From Anaeramoeba flamelloides (lineage: Eukaryota > Metamonada > Anaeramoebidae), in contig JANTQA010000026.1 of assembly GCA_027625915.1 (NCBI GenBank), positions 1,488,001 to 1,552,000 on the forward strand: a stretch of DNA of 64,000 bases, read 5' to 3'. The notes beneath the pieces were generated by a model, which ran no database searches, was not told the DNA's origin, and saw only the letters and a program-made list of their open reading frames with translations. Of the stretch, positions 1 to 13,104 are shown piece by piece; within the stretch, counting starts at the first letter, position 1; each line of letters opens with the position of its first letter. The position numbers were made by a program, and so were the translations under genes.

Positions 1-3000
1 TTTGTAAAACTTAATGTGAGAGTAAATGATATAATCTTGATGTAAATTTAATTGTAAATTCCAAAATTTTGCACTGTTTTTTTGAAATTCATAAACCTAT
101 CAAAAAATTTTAACGAAAAAATATGGATTAATTTAAATACTTGTTTCCAAAAAAAAATTATCATTTTTAAAAGATAAGATCCATTTTTAGTATTTTAAAT
201 AGATCAAAATCCAACCTATTAACAAACCTGTATTAAACAAAAGTATTTTCTTTGAAAAAGAAAGAAATCTCATTTTATATGAACGAAATATCCATAAATC
301 GACTTGAAAAGCGGAAAATTAGAGCTTTTAAAATAAAAATGTATTAAAAATATAATTTATTTCATAAAAAAACATAATAATTATTATTTACTTTAAAACA
401 ATATAATTTTTGATAATAAAATAGATTTTGAAAAATTTTTTTCTATTTTTTTGAACCTAAAAATATACTAAAAATTATCAAATTATTATATTAATAATAT
501 CCCCAACACCTTTTTAAACTTTGAAAATCCAATTAAATATTCAAAAGAAATACATTTTAATTTTAGTATTATAAATAAATAATTAATAACCAAATTTCAA
601 TTATTTCAGTTAGCTAGTAATAACCCAAAGATTAAAAGTATCAATGTTTTTTTCTTTTTGATTCTCAATTTGTACAAGATTTCCAAGCAAATAAAACATA
701 TTCAAATTATAATAATGATAAAAAAAAATTATCAGCAAATAACTGATTTAAATAATAGCAGTTTTTATCTAATATTTTAAGTTTATGAAAAAAATATTGT
801 ATTATTTTTTAACTTCAATAAAATTTATGAAATTAAAAAAAAAAAAAAAATCATTTTTTTCTGATCTTCTATTTAATTCGAAATTTGATCTATTTAACTT
901 GTATTTTTCAAATGAACTTATATTTTAAAAATCAATTATCCTTTCAAATTATCAGAAAATATTAGAAGTGAGATTTCATAAATTTTAAAATATCTTGAAA
1001 TTTTTTATTTTTGGTTTTCACTCCAAAAACCAACAACAAAAATGATCAAAATCTTTCCACTAAAAATATATTGGGAAATTCTTTAGTCTTTTAAAAAGAA
1101 GAATTTGTTTCTTAAAAGTTGATAAATTTACATGTTTATCAAATCCAACCTGAAACCATCTGAAAATAAATAACCTATCACCTTTGGAAAATATAATTAA
1201 AAAATTAGGTATCCCTTAAATATTACACTTCACTTAGAAAATATGAACTCACCTACTGAACTCAAAACTCTCTAATAATTATATCAAATTTGTCTCATAA
1301 TTATCTTTTTTTTAAAATATTCCATTGTTTGGTCATGGAAATATATTGAAAATTTTCACAAGAATCTCCTAATTTAGAAAAAAATATATTATTACTTAAA
1401 AGAAGATATAATACACTTAAAATATTAATAATACTAGAGTTCCCATATAAAAATTATCTTGTCTTAGAATAATTTTCTTTATATTTATCTTCAATTTATA
1501 AAAAATTTTAAAAATTATTCTGGAAAAATTAAACTAATTAATTGAAGATTGTGAAATTTTCCTTCCAATAGTTTAAGAAAACAAATAAAATAAATTAATC
1601 TACAGCTTTATTATGACATTTTTAATCATATAGAAATAAAATTGACAAAGAAAACTTTTTCCAAAAAATAAGAAATGAAATGACAAAAAAATACTAGTTT
1701 TTTTTTAATTTTTCATGATCTTTTATCATATTTATTCCAAATATTTATGAAATTTTCATTTTCATATTGTTATAATTTTATATTCCTATTTTAAATTAAT
1801 CTATATTTTTCTTAAAACTTTAAAATAAAAAAAAAGAAATTCCCCTTTTATTATAGTTTATTCATCTTTTCATCCAGTTTAATATATTGAATTTGTTTTC
1901 ATTTTTTACTTCCATTGTAACTTTCTTTGATATGATGTGGGTTAAGGGATCACAATCTAAAAAAACTAGACAAAATTTAAATATATGTTAATGATGATAT
2001 TCTTTACTTTCAAATTTTGTATATGCTAAGTGCCAAAAAAATTGTGATCAACAAAGAAAGACAAAAAAGAATATATTTTTTAGTTCGATCAATTTTTTTT
2101 TTTAATTTTTTCTGAATAAGAAAATATTTAAATTAATTTTATTTCTCACATTATAAAAATTTTTTACCCTTTTGTTGTTATTTCTATTATTATTAAAATA
2201 CAGTAAACAGTTTTAGTTGTAAGAAATATTAATTTAAATATTTATTTTCCCTTTTTAAGATAATTATTTTGTTTAACCAAAAGCAACTAATTTATTCAAA
2301 CCAATAAAAAAATAATTGTATTTTTTTAAGAATTTAGTTATAATCATTATAGTTTGAAAGCCATTTACAAAATTTACTCAGAAATTGTTTTTTTTTTGTT
2401 TAAAGATTAAATTCAATTGTTCAAAATATAAATCTATAGAAGATTTTTGAGAAGTGGGTAATTTTATCCCCTAAATTCAAAATATATTTTTTTCTTACAA
2501 AAATGATTTAAATTGTTATAAGTATTTTTTTGAATAAGATCAAATACTATGTTAAAAATATTTTCTCAAAATTGAAAATTTTTCAAATATTTTTTTATTT
2601 TTTGAAAATCAGAAAACAACTTTTTTAAACCTTAAAGAATAATTTTTTTTTTTTGCTTAAAACATCTCGATTTATTTGAGTGACTCTTTTTAAAATTATA
2701 CCGAATATTCATTTATTAAATCACTTATACTTCAATTAGTTTTATTCATTGATATTTATATCGGACTTTTAATTATTAATACTAATAACAAAATAAAAAA
2801 TTATTTTTTGGAAATCATTACATTTACAACTTGAAACGAAAAATATGTTTCCCCATTTTCAAGAATTAATTGAACTTTGAATAGAAACAATATGTTACTT
2901 TTTTTCTTTTTATATTGTAAAAATGTGAATTTTGGATTTCAAAAAAGAGATGAAAATTAATGAATTGTTTTAAATGAGCTTAATTAATCCATTCAATGTA

Positions 3001-4302
3001 TTAAAATATAAATTCCAACAGTATATTTTTAAAGATCTTTGCAAGATTTCATTTTATTTTTAAAAAATACTACTTGTTTAAATAAAAATTTTTAAAACTG
3101 TAGAATTCAAAATCACATCTTCTTATAAAAATAGTTTGTGCCCTTTCTCACACAAAAAAATAAAATTATATTTGAAAATAATTTTAATTTGAATTGGTTT
3201 AAAAATATTCAAGATTTATATTCCATTCCTATTTCAAAATTTTCATAATATATAAAATGAATTAACCTTCAAAATTGATTTAATCTAAGTTATACACTCG
3301 AATACTGAATTATATTTTTGATTTGAAAGGGAATAACCAAAATAAAAACTATGACATTTTGAGAAAAAATCTATAAAGATGACACTAAATTTCCAATTTA
3401 AATGATTGTATAATATAATTTTGAAAACAACGGTGTATGTTTTTAAGTGTCTCTCTTTGGTACTTTTTAAGATCTCGAAGATTTTTTTTTTTATTTTTTT
3501 CGTTTTTAACTATTCTCAAAGGAGTTATTTTTTTTCTCAAGAATAGTAACAAAATCCTTCATTTGATAAATCTAGTTTTTTAAAAAATAAACACAAATAA
3601 GATTAAATTGAATTAAATCGACTATATACTTTTAGAAAGCAATTTGTTTTTAATTGAAGAAATTTAACCTTTTGAAAATTTAATATAAAGAAACAATTAA
3701 TTTTTCTTTTAAAATTTGTATTTTTTTGTTTTGAGTTTTAAGATTAATTTATTTTTTTAAAATTTGAATTTTGATATTGTAAATGCTTATATACTTTTTT
3801 ATTGATAAATTAATTTTTTTGAAAATGAGACAAAGAAGGAATTTTTTATTTTTATTTGAATTTTTTCAATCAAAAGAAGTGAAATTTCACATTACCCTTA
3901 TTAATGTCAAGATTCACTCCTTGAGTATGGATCAAATCCATGGTAAATAACTAGACCCTTAAAGGGGATATTTTTGAGAAACATATACACAAAAAAACAC
4001 TCTCTTAGAAAAAGACATTGATCAAAAGAACAATTTCTTTCTTTGAATGTTTTAAAAAAAAAAAAGAAAATCGACTTTTTCCCCTTAAGATTTTGAAAAT
4101 CTTTGAAATTAATAAAATGATCAATCAGACTATTTGAAAGTTTAATGATTTCTTAGTAATAGAGTTAAATTCAACAAGTTAATTTTCCTTCCCTATTGTT
4201 ATTAAAAAGTCCAGTTCTTAATTTTTTATAAAGAAATTTTTCCATATAAAATTTATTTTTTACCAATTTGTTGGCTTTTTGAAAATAAAAAGTCATTTTA
4301 AA
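1..4302. other. Gene-poor AT-rich upstream region
   Basis: No reading frame with convincing protein character is visible on either strand. The region is homopolymer-rich and very AT-rich. Its one recognisable content is a dispersed repeat at about 1950-3085 (listed separately). The last 300 bases before the sorting nexin start hold A and T runs but no clear promoter motif. Confidence 0.6.
1950..3085. repeat. Dispersed repeat, copy 1 (pair with 21330-22480)
   Basis: Read side by side with 21330-22480, a long series of matching blocks occurs in the same order and orientation: GATATTCTTTACTTTCA against GATATTCTCTACTTTCA, ATTTACAAAATTTACT in both, TTTTCAAGAATTAATTGA in both, and a TTTTTAAAGATCT block near the end. 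Divergence is substantial with many indels, so the copies are old. No conserved reading frame links them. It may be a decayed transposon or a segmental duplication; no terminal repeats were identified. Confidence 0.6.
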
Positions 4303-7300
4303 ATGAGCCAAGTTGATCAAGAATTTTTGGCTTTTATCAATAGATCTGAGTCTGAATATAGTGGGTCAGAGACTGATAGCGAAAATAATAATAATCAAGG
4401 CACAAGCGAAAAAGTATCTTCAGGGATCGAAAGGAGATCGAATATTAATCCTTATCAGCAAAACGAATCTTCTTCTTCGGGAAATGAATTTTTGAATCTT
4501 GTAATTTTGACTTTTCCGTTCTTTTTCTTCTTTCCTTGTTAAAAAATGAAATTTACAAACCAAGAACAATAAACAAAAAAATTAAAAAAAAATTAAAAAC
4601 CAACAATCAAAAAAAAAAAAACATTCACAGCACAACAGAAGAAATATTTATGATGAAAACGAAATCGGGACACATTTCCAAAAACAACGTGGTAGCTCAA
4701 AGTCTAGTGGCAGTAGCTCTGAAGGATATGAAAACAAGAATTATGATCGATCCAGATCTGGTAGTGGTAGCGAAAGCGTCACAAGTGAAGAAGAGACCAA
4801 AGAAACCAACCAGAGTGATCGATCAAAAGAATTAGATACTGTATTAATTGGAGGCGAAAATGTAAATTTTACAATCAAACTTCAAATAGTACACAACAAA
4901 GGCAAAAAATTAACATCCTTGATAACTTATGACGTAATTACTACAGTTGACAATTCTTTTGGCGCCACCACAAATTATAATTCTCAAAAAAGAAAATTCA
5001 CAACTTTTACAACAAAAAGAAGAAGAAAAGATTTTGCTTGGCTTGAAAAAAGTTTAAGCCAAAACTTTCCTGGTGTAATAATCCCAACCTTGCCTGCAAA
5101 AAAAAATGATCCAAAGTTAAGTCAAGAATTTACAGAAATTCAAAGATCGGAATTAGAAAAGTTTTTAAATCAGGTTGCAAGGCATTCTTTCTTACATTTC
5201 TCAAAGGACTATAGAAAATTTTTATTGCAAAAAATAACTGATTTATATAAAGCCAAAACAGAAAAATCCGTTTCAAAAAACGGACTACGAAAATTACACG
5301 AAATGTATAACGAATATGACACAGAAAGGGGGGACACCAAATATATGGACAACAGTCAAAAAAATTGGAAATCTTCTTTGCCAATTCTGGTTTGAATTTG
5401 ATATTTTTTAATCATTTTTTCTATTCATTTATTTTTATTTTATATTTATTGAATGAAAGGAACAACCAACCCAAAACCTAAAAAATAAGAACCAAATATA
5501 TTAAGACATCAGGGTGCTAATATATTGATTTTGATTAAGCAATCTTTTCAAAAACAAACAAATTCGGGAAATAAATCAATTATTTTTTTAAGTGATAAAA
5601 TGAGTTTTTCGCGAGTTTTGTTTCAGATTACTCACAAATTCATGAGGCTATTATATTTATTGTTGTAAGTATAACCACGATTTTTAAAAGTCTCTAGTCT
5701 AGAAAATAAGGTGTTTTTTCTGGTAAAAAATTTCAAATAAATGGAAGGATGAATTTTAGTTTAATTCAACTTGAATATATTTACTTTTGTAGATAATAAG
5801 TAATATTTTTGAAAATGCTGTACCCGTTTAATAAAACTAAAGTAAAGAAAAAAAATTTTTTTTAATGATAAATATTCCATGCCCTAGGTTTTTTAGGATT
5901 CAAAAGAATCTACGAAAAATCATATAGAATTTACTCTATTCCTTTAAGTTCCGGAAAAGATATGAAAGTGACAGTCAAGTGCCTAGCTTTTTTTTAATTT
6001 AAGAAATTAGAATAAAATCAAAGATTTTACTCAATTCTTGTAAATTTTGGATAACCTAACGAAAGTGTCCCTAGAGTGCCTAGCTTTTCCAGAATTAAAA
6101 AGAATTGAGAAAAATCTAAGATTTTCCTCAATTCTTTTAAATTCTGGAAAAGCTAACGGAAGTTTTTTTTACTTTTTGAAATAAACAAAAAATTTAAGAA
6201 ATTTTCTGTTTATTACAAAAATTAAAAAAAACCTAATGAAAATGTCCGTTGAGTGCCTAGCTTTTTTTTAATTTAAGAAATAAAAATAAAATTTTTGAAA
6301 TTTTCTTTTTATTTCTTAAATTAAAAAAAAGCTAACGGCGGTTTTCCAAAATTTAAAAGAATTGAGTAAAATCAAAGATTTTACTCTATTCTTTTAAATT
6401 TTGGAAAACCTAACGAAAAGTGTCCTAGGTTTTTTTTACGTTTTTGAAATAAACAGAAAATTTATTAAATTTTCAGTTTATTACAAAAATTAAAAAAACC
6501 TAACGGAAAATCAAAAAAAAAATATTTTTTTCAATTTATATCAATAAATAATTCTTTAATAGTCAAAATAATTGGTTATCCGTTTGAAAGATATTTATTA
6601 AATTTAAAATGCTTTTAAAATATATATTTATAACCTCTTAACTGTGAAAAAAAATATTCAAATTTTTTACTATTAAATTAGAAAAAAATATTAAGATAAC
6701 CTGGAAAATGGATTTTCCAACTTGAATTGTAAAATATCTCAAAAAATAATATTTGATCAAAGATCTTTTATTAGCTAATAGTGTTTATTATAAGCGAGGG
6801 TATCAAAAAGTAAAAAAATAGCAAATGTTTAATTTTTTTTTTCAAAAAATTTTTTCATGATCATGATGTGTAATTGAACTTTGAAAAAGAAATAAAAAAA
6901 TAAGTAGAATAATACACATCAGGAATAGTTGATATGTATATATATATAAATCTAATCAATTTAATATATTTTCTTAAAAATGAAAAACTCAAAATTCTTA
7001 GGATCACCATTGAGAAAAAAACAACAATGTTCAATTGATCTTCAATCAAAGATCAAAGAAAATTCCAATAGAAATCAATATCATTTTTCTAAAATCATTC
7101 TCACTGTTTCAATAAATTTAGAATATCAAATTTTTGCCTAGTGACTCTAGATCTTGCAATAAAAAAAAAATTACAAAACATTTATGTATAATGAAAAGAA
7201 AAAGGGAAAAAAAGAAAAAAACAAAAATATGAAAAAATGATTTCAATTTTGAATTTTCCAAAATTAAATTTTTCCTTCTAATATTCATTCAAATCCTTTA

Positions 7301-8073
7301 AACACAGATAACACATGCATTGCAATGTGGCTCCTTTAACTGGGAAATGTTTTATATATCTGTATATATGTGTGTCATATTATTTTTAAATATTAATACT
7401 TTCTCTTTTAAATATTCTAATAATTTAAAAAAATAAATAAAAAATAATAAAATGATCAATTCTCAAGGAGGAACTGTATAAGCAAACAAGGGTTGTCAGA
7501 AACATGAAACTAAATCTAACAAACAACTTATCAAATTTTAATATAAAAATTAATAATTTATCCAAACTTGACAATAATAAACAAATTTTAAAAATTTATT
7601 CACATTTCGAAAAAAATATGCAAAATTATAAAAATTGTAATTTGGAGGAGATGAGAACAGAACAAATAAAATTTGAAATTTGGGTTTATAAATATATACA
7701 AATTTGTAAATCAGTTCAAAGGGGATATAATTCTGTTAGGAAAATTGTTCTTGGTTTTCAAAATGCACAAAAAAATGAAGAATTGAAAAAAAAAAAATTA
7801 GAAAAAGGCCAATCTACAGGATCAAAAAAAATTGAGCAAATTGAAGAAGAGTATCAAAATTCTCAAAAATTAACGAAAAACTATAAAATACAAATGAAAA
7901 AAATTTCTTCCGTTTTTGTGAGTGAATTAAAAGATCTAGAATTTCGAAAGGCTCGTGATTTTCATGAAATGCTATTACATTTCTCAAAATCTCAAAAAAA
8001 ATTATCAAAATCTCATATTCATATTTGGGAAAATATTGTTGAACAAATAAATCGTATTCAACAACAATTTTAA
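4303..8073 (+). CDS. Sorting nexin, PX-BAR type (SNX1/Vps5-like)
   Basis: Predicted peripheral membrane protein that would bind phosphoinositides on endosomes through its PX domain and tubulate membrane through its BAR domain, as in retromer-associated SNX1/Vps5. Exons are 4303-4500, 4631-5389 and 7468-8073. Both introns are phase 0, with donors GTAATT and GTTTGA; the product is 520 residues, close to SNX1. Residues 1-140 are disordered and rich in Ser, Asn and Glu. PX spans roughly 143-275, with RRRKDFAWLEKSL in place of the usual RR[YF]xDFxWL (aromatic residue replaced by Arg), then PTLPAKK. The last exon is a helical BAR half ending with KARDFHEMLLHFSKSQ and HIWENIV, which lines up with the end of SNX BAR domains. 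The start is the ATG in front of SQVDQEF. The first two exons are solid. The link across the 2.08 kb intron rests on matching phase and domain order, and a small missing exon is possible. Confidence 0.72.
5885..6510. repeat. Array of modular palindromes (hairpin cluster)
   Basis: At least five consecutive inverted repeats, each 60-90 bases with a loop of a few bases. Two stem types alternate. One begins with CTTTTCCAGAATTTAAAAG and closes with CTTTTAAATTCTGGAAAAG around an ATTGAGTAAAATC core. The other is built from TTTTTTTACTTTTTGAAAT and its complement around AAACAGAAAATTT. Short linkers separate them: CCTAACG, AAAGTGTCC and GAGTGCCTAG. The same stems and linkers recur at 26640-27110, 54829-55515 and 56733-57180. 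No reading frame is present. Confidence 0.85.
6870..7175. repeat. Dispersed repeat, three-copy family (copy 1)
   Basis: Shares ordered blocks with 33955-34220 and 38005-38330: TAGAATAATACACAT (copies 1 and 3), GAAAAACTCAAATTCTT-like, AACAATGTT-like, AAGATCAAA-like, ATTTTTCTCGA-like and a TCACTGTTTCA-like block. Copies are diverged but collinear and in the same orientation. Function is unknown; it is probably a decayed non-coding mobile element. Confidence 0.6.
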
Positions 8074-8823
8074 ATTTACTCAAAATTTTTATTATTATTT
8101 TTATTTTTTTTTATTTTATTCATTTATTTATTTTTTTCATTAAAATTATTTTTGTTTCTCTTTTTTGATTGTAATAAATAAATATAATATTTTATTATTC
8201 AAGCATTTTTGATTTTCCAGAATATTGCAAATAATGCGTTTTTTTTTATTTTTTAGGTTGTTATCAAAAAACTAGTTTTATTATGATTGTATTACATTAT
8301 GTTATATTTTCAAAGATTATATGGTATTATTCCCAAGACAAAATGAAAAACAATTTTTTATTAATATTTTATTCATTTCATAGAATATTTCTATTGAAAA
8401 AAAAATTTTTTATTTTTTATCATTCTAAAGTAAAATTTTTTTAATTTCTGATTTCTCGTTATGAGACGTTAATCCATAAATACTAAACAACAATTATTTT
8501 TTGCTTCTGTTTTTAAATTATTCTTTTTTTTTCTCTCTATTCTCTCTCTTCTTATTTTTTTTATTCTCTTTTTTAGACTCTTTGTGATATTTTAGAAAAC
8601 TAAATTTAGTTTAAAACTCTTCTTATGTGCATGTCTATTTGAGATAATCTTTGAATTACTAAAATAAATTTAGTCACTTCGAAATTCTCACTTTAACAGA
8701 CTACGTGTCCAACACTTAGTTCTTATTAATAAATCCAAAAATACCAAAAAAACAAGATTTTTAATTTTAATAAATTTAAAATAATTTATATTGATAAAAT
8801 TAAACTATTGTTTTTAATTAAGT
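8074..8823. other. Intergenic spacer, no gene seen
   Basis: AT-rich and T-run-rich, with a TC-rich stretch near 8520-8580. Nothing coding is recognisable. It separates the sorting nexin stop from the 5S rRNA gene. Confidence 0.5.
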
Positions 8824-8944
8824 GTATTCGGCCATACCCAATTTAATAATCCTGGACACATTCCGAACCCAGAAGATCAATGAATTGAGGGCTAAGCTAG
8901 TTAGTGAGATGGGGAACCTCTCGCGAACACTTGGCGCTGAATAC
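8824..8944 (+). rRNA. 5S ribosomal RNA
   Basis: 121-base 5S rRNA gene. It starts GTATTCGGCCATACCC and ends TTGGCGCTGAATAC, so the 5' GTATTC pairs with the 3' GAATAC to form helix I. The conserved CGGCCATACC, CCGAACCC, GAAGATCAA, GGCTAAGC, TGGTTAGT-like and GATGGGGAACC-like blocks lie in the usual order. It is a lone copy among repeats, not next to other rRNA genes. It would be transcribed by RNA polymerase III from an internal promoter. Confidence 0.93.
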
Positions 8945-8951
8945 TTTTTTT
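8945..8951 (+). terminator. Pol III terminator of the 5S gene
   Basis: A run of seven T directly after the last paired base of helix I, the standard RNA polymerase III stop. Confidence 0.8.
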
Positions 8952-9989
8952 AAATAATTTTGGGGGATAATTCAACATATAATATTCTTTTATTATAATT
9001 ATAAGAATAATAAAAAACTTAGTCCCAAAATATAAAAATTATAAAAAAAAAAAAAAAAAATCGAATAAATTTCAAATCTCACTTCTTTCAAAACTATTCT
9101 AATTGAACATAGAAAAATAAAAAACTTTAATAAATTTATTTTTTTTACATATCAAACCAACTTTTTTCAATCAAAATAACAAAACGACTTACATCTAATC
9201 AACTAAAATAAACTTTTAAATACCAAGAAAATATTCAAAAAGATCAATCAATTCAAATATGACTCTTTAAAATTTAATAAATTTAACTTTATCATTTTTA
9301 AAAAATTTACAAAGAATAATTATTTTATCAGATTATAAATATTAGAAATTTACAAATTTTTACGAACATTAAAAATCAATAAACAATATTTTTTTGTATT
9401 CATAAGTTCTAAAGTGTATTTTAATATTTTAATATATTTTATAAATCTTAATTTATATATTTTTTTAAATTTATAATTAATAATTAAATTTAATGAAGAA
9501 GTTTCCTCATTCAAATAAGTTGAAACAAAGAAAAACAATATTCAAAGTTAATTAAAGTGTTTATCCAACTTTAATAAAAATATATTATAAATTAAACTTT
9601 TAAAATACATAATTAATATTCTATGTTAGTTTATTTAATATATAAAATGATTATAATGTGGCTTTCTCAACAATTCGGGTTATAAGGTTAAATCTCTTTA
9701 AGAATTAAAAAAAAAAAAAGACAATTTTTTTTTATTTGATTTCTTAATATAAACTTTTTTTCAGTCAAATGGGTCCAGTTTTATTGAAGAAATGGAACAT
9801 ATTCTATGATTTTAATTGATTATTCTACTCAAAATAAAATTTCAATATTTAGATCTGATCATTTTTTCTTATTTAGTAAATTTTTAATTTTTTATTTTGC
9901 CTTTTTTTTTTTTTTTTTTCTTTTTTATTGTTTTCTAAAAAATTATATTTGAAAAAAAAATGTATGAAACTCCAAATAAACATTAAAAG

Positions 9990-10125
9990 AAGTCATGTTT
10001 TGTGTTTTTTCAAATCCATATATTGACTTTTAAAAAATCTTATTGTCAACACTTTTAATTTCCTAAAGAAATTGAGAAATTTGCACTAAATGCACTAAGG
10101 AAATGGGACCTTAATTTTTTTTAAT
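9990..10125. repeat. Dispersed repeat, inverted relative to 46875-47005
   Basis: TTTAATTTCCTAAAGAAATT followed by GAGAA and a TTTGCAC block, then GGAAATGGGACC, matches the reverse complement of 46875-47005. That reads AAAATCTTATTATCAACGA, then the same TTAATTTCCTAAAGAAATTG core, then GAATGGGGCCC. Both are diverged pieces of one unclassified element. Confidence 0.55.
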
Positions 10126-13104
10126 ATTTCTTTTTTCCAAATTTAGAGTTAGTTCGGGCTTTTCTTTTCTATTATTGACTCTGATACTAAGTTTATTATT
10201 TCTCGTTATTCTAAACAATATACGTTTGGTTGATCCTTAAAATTAAATGACTTTTTTATTTTTGGCTGGGGGGGGGGTTAAGTGAAATAGAGTTTAGATA
10301 ACACTTTATTGATACACTATAATTGGAAATAATAAAATTATAAGAAAATTGTAATTCCCACTTAATTTATCTATTTTTAATAATCACAACAGATCCAAAA
10401 TAGATTTGTTTTTTTCTTTATTTTTTTATCTAAATGGCATTAAACTAATTTATTAATAACCATCCCTCTACTTCAAAGCATGGATTAAATTAAATTTAAA
10501 GATATAATTAATCTATAATCATTCAATCCTTTTAATCGGTATATAGAAGGATTTTTTGTTTTTTACTTTATGATTTAAAAATAAAGTTAAAACAAAAAGC
10601 AATTTTGTTTGGGAAAATGGTTGTTTTATATAAACATACTGATATAATGGGGTGAGATGTAATCAATCATTATTAAACTATTTTGGGAGCTTTTGAAAGA
10701 TGTGCATAGTATAATCTGATATGTTTTCATTTCTTAGATGGGTTCAATGAGAAATGTAACAAGTAGTTTAATCGTTAATAATTGATGAATTATACCCTTA
10801 AGAGAATTGGAGTTTTTTGATCACTTTTGGATTTAGGGAAAAGTGATTTTTTTGGCCCACACGACTAACTTTCTTAAGAGGGTGGGTACATTTTACCAAT
10901 GTTAAGTTTCTCTATTGGGACAATAAGATTTGATAAGATTTTTGGTAGATGTTAGAACATACTGGCCCAATATTAAATACTCATAATTGACTAAGACATA
11001 TTTTTAACAGATTTAACCCAAGTTGGTAAAATTATTATATTTTAGTGTTTTTTAAATCACAAAAATTTAATATTTAGAATCATAATATTATTTAAATTAT
11101 TCGACTGGGATAGCTTTATATTATCATTTTCTACTTGTTAAAGTTACTTTTTTCATTAGTTTTTGAAAAAAATTAAAAATTATATTTTTTTTGGATTCTA
11201 TGTTTGAAAAAATAGAATTTTCCCTGTAGTAAGGTAACTCTATTAAAAAAAAAAAAAATGTTTTGATTGAATGCCAAAGTAAAATATTTCAGGGAGTAGA
11301 ATTAATATAAAAATGGTCAAGAGTTAATGAAAAGTTGATTAAAGCTAGATTCCGGGTTATCTCAAATGTTTATTATTTTTTGAAAAACATATAAGATTCA
11401 CATACAAATGATTGTCAAAAATCTATTTATTAGGTATTAAATTTTTTGAATGGTGGCGTTCAATCCAAAATCAAATTAAAACAAGAAATAAATTAAGATT
11501 CGATATTGAATTTTGAATAGAATCGTTTTCTTCCCCCAAATTAAAAAAAGAATTATTTTTGATTTTATTCAAAAAAGTATCAAAATTTCAATTAAGAATA
11601 TACAACCATTTCAACACCACCTTGAAATTTTATAAGACTTCTCAATTGATTTTCTATTGCAAAATTCTCACTGTGTGACAAATCTTGTAATAATTATTCA
11701 GGTTCATTATAAACAAAAAAATATATAAAAAAGAAAAAAAAAGTATCTTTTCCATTTTTTTGGTGCCTTTGTTTCTGAAAATTGGCAAACAAATTAAGAA
11801 AATAATTTTGCATTAATAAGGGATTTAGAATTTCCAAGATTGGAAAAATCACAGGTATAAACAATTTTGAAATTAAATTCCAAAAATAATTTTTGTATTT
11901 CCAAGATTTCTTTCATTATGATTTGAATTTTTTCAATTGTTTAAACATAAAACTATTGTGAAAAAATTAAGTAAAAATATTTTTTTTTTTTTTCTTATTA
12001 TATGAGAGGAATTGGATTTTCTATGAAATAAAATGTCATTTTATAATAGATAAACAATTTATATGTCTGAAACAATTCCATTGTGGTGTTCGAACAGTTG
12101 TAATAATTAAAAATAGTTAAGAATATGAAAATAAAAGATTTTTGGGTGTTTTATATTTTTATTCGACAATAAAGAAGACAAATGTAACAATTTTTTTGTA
12201 AATGTTTCTCTATTTTGTTATTCGATATAGGATTGAAAAAAATACCTACCTTGAAAATAATCCCGGTTAAGATTTTTAATTGTGAAAATTGGGGAAATTG
12301 TTGTCTAATTACTTTTATTTAAAATAATTTCTGTAATATTTAATAAATCAAACCTTGGAAATGATAACTCCCCAACTTATTAAAATGATGATTAATTAAA
12401 TTACCCTTGATCAAAGCGACATTCAATCAATCAAAAAACAAGAATAAAAATTATCATTTTCCAAACCCAGAGCAAACCTTGATACAACCCAATAGTTTTT
12501 CAAAAAAAATAGATATACTTATGTTATCAATCAATTAAGTAAGTACTCTAGAATAGAAACCACACTTTAGTGAACTTTGGGTAGGATTATTGCTTGGTTT
12601 ATAAAACAATTTGGTTAGTTAAAAAATTGGAATTGATTTTTAAATAAACCCCATTCCAAAAATTTCGACTCACCCAAAAACAAAAATAATCAAAAAAAAA
12701 ACCCAATTTATTAAATTTTTCCAAACCTAATATAAAACTACATTTAAGTTACCCAGTATTAATGTTTTAATGAGTATTCGTTTTCATCCAAATAAAAGAA
12801 AAAATATAAAACTCCAAAAATAATAACTGGTTTGTTCAAAATAATGAAACTCATTGAAAAAAAAATGTATTAGTTAATTTGTTGAAATTTCACTATCCAT
12901 TGTTGATCTGCCAAATGATAAGATACCCATGGCCAATTGTATGTGATTTTTCAATTTAACAAAGTCAACACTAACATTCTGTCAACCATCTAAAAAAAAT
13001 TCTCAGATCAAATAAAAAAGATTACGTTACTGGAAAAAATGGAAATGAAAACAAAACGAACATAGAAAAAAATGATAAAGTTGGTAAAATCAAAAATTAT
13101 TTTG

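Larger units (their letters stand above)
5390..7467 (+). other. Long intron of the sorting nexin gene
   Basis: This 2.08 kb gap separates the PX part from the BAR part. Donor GTTTGA follows codon CTG, and the acceptor reads TCTCAAG before GAGGAACTG; both keep phase 0. No additional exon was recognised. It holds a palindromic array (about 5885-6510) and a dispersed repeat (about 6870-7175). Other introns in the window can be as short as 130-300 bases, so the length comes from inserted repeats. Confidence 0.6.

Noticed and set aside
5885-6510. CRISPR-like array
   Set aside because: Units are palindromes of different types with no constant spacer length, in eukaryotic intron DNA.
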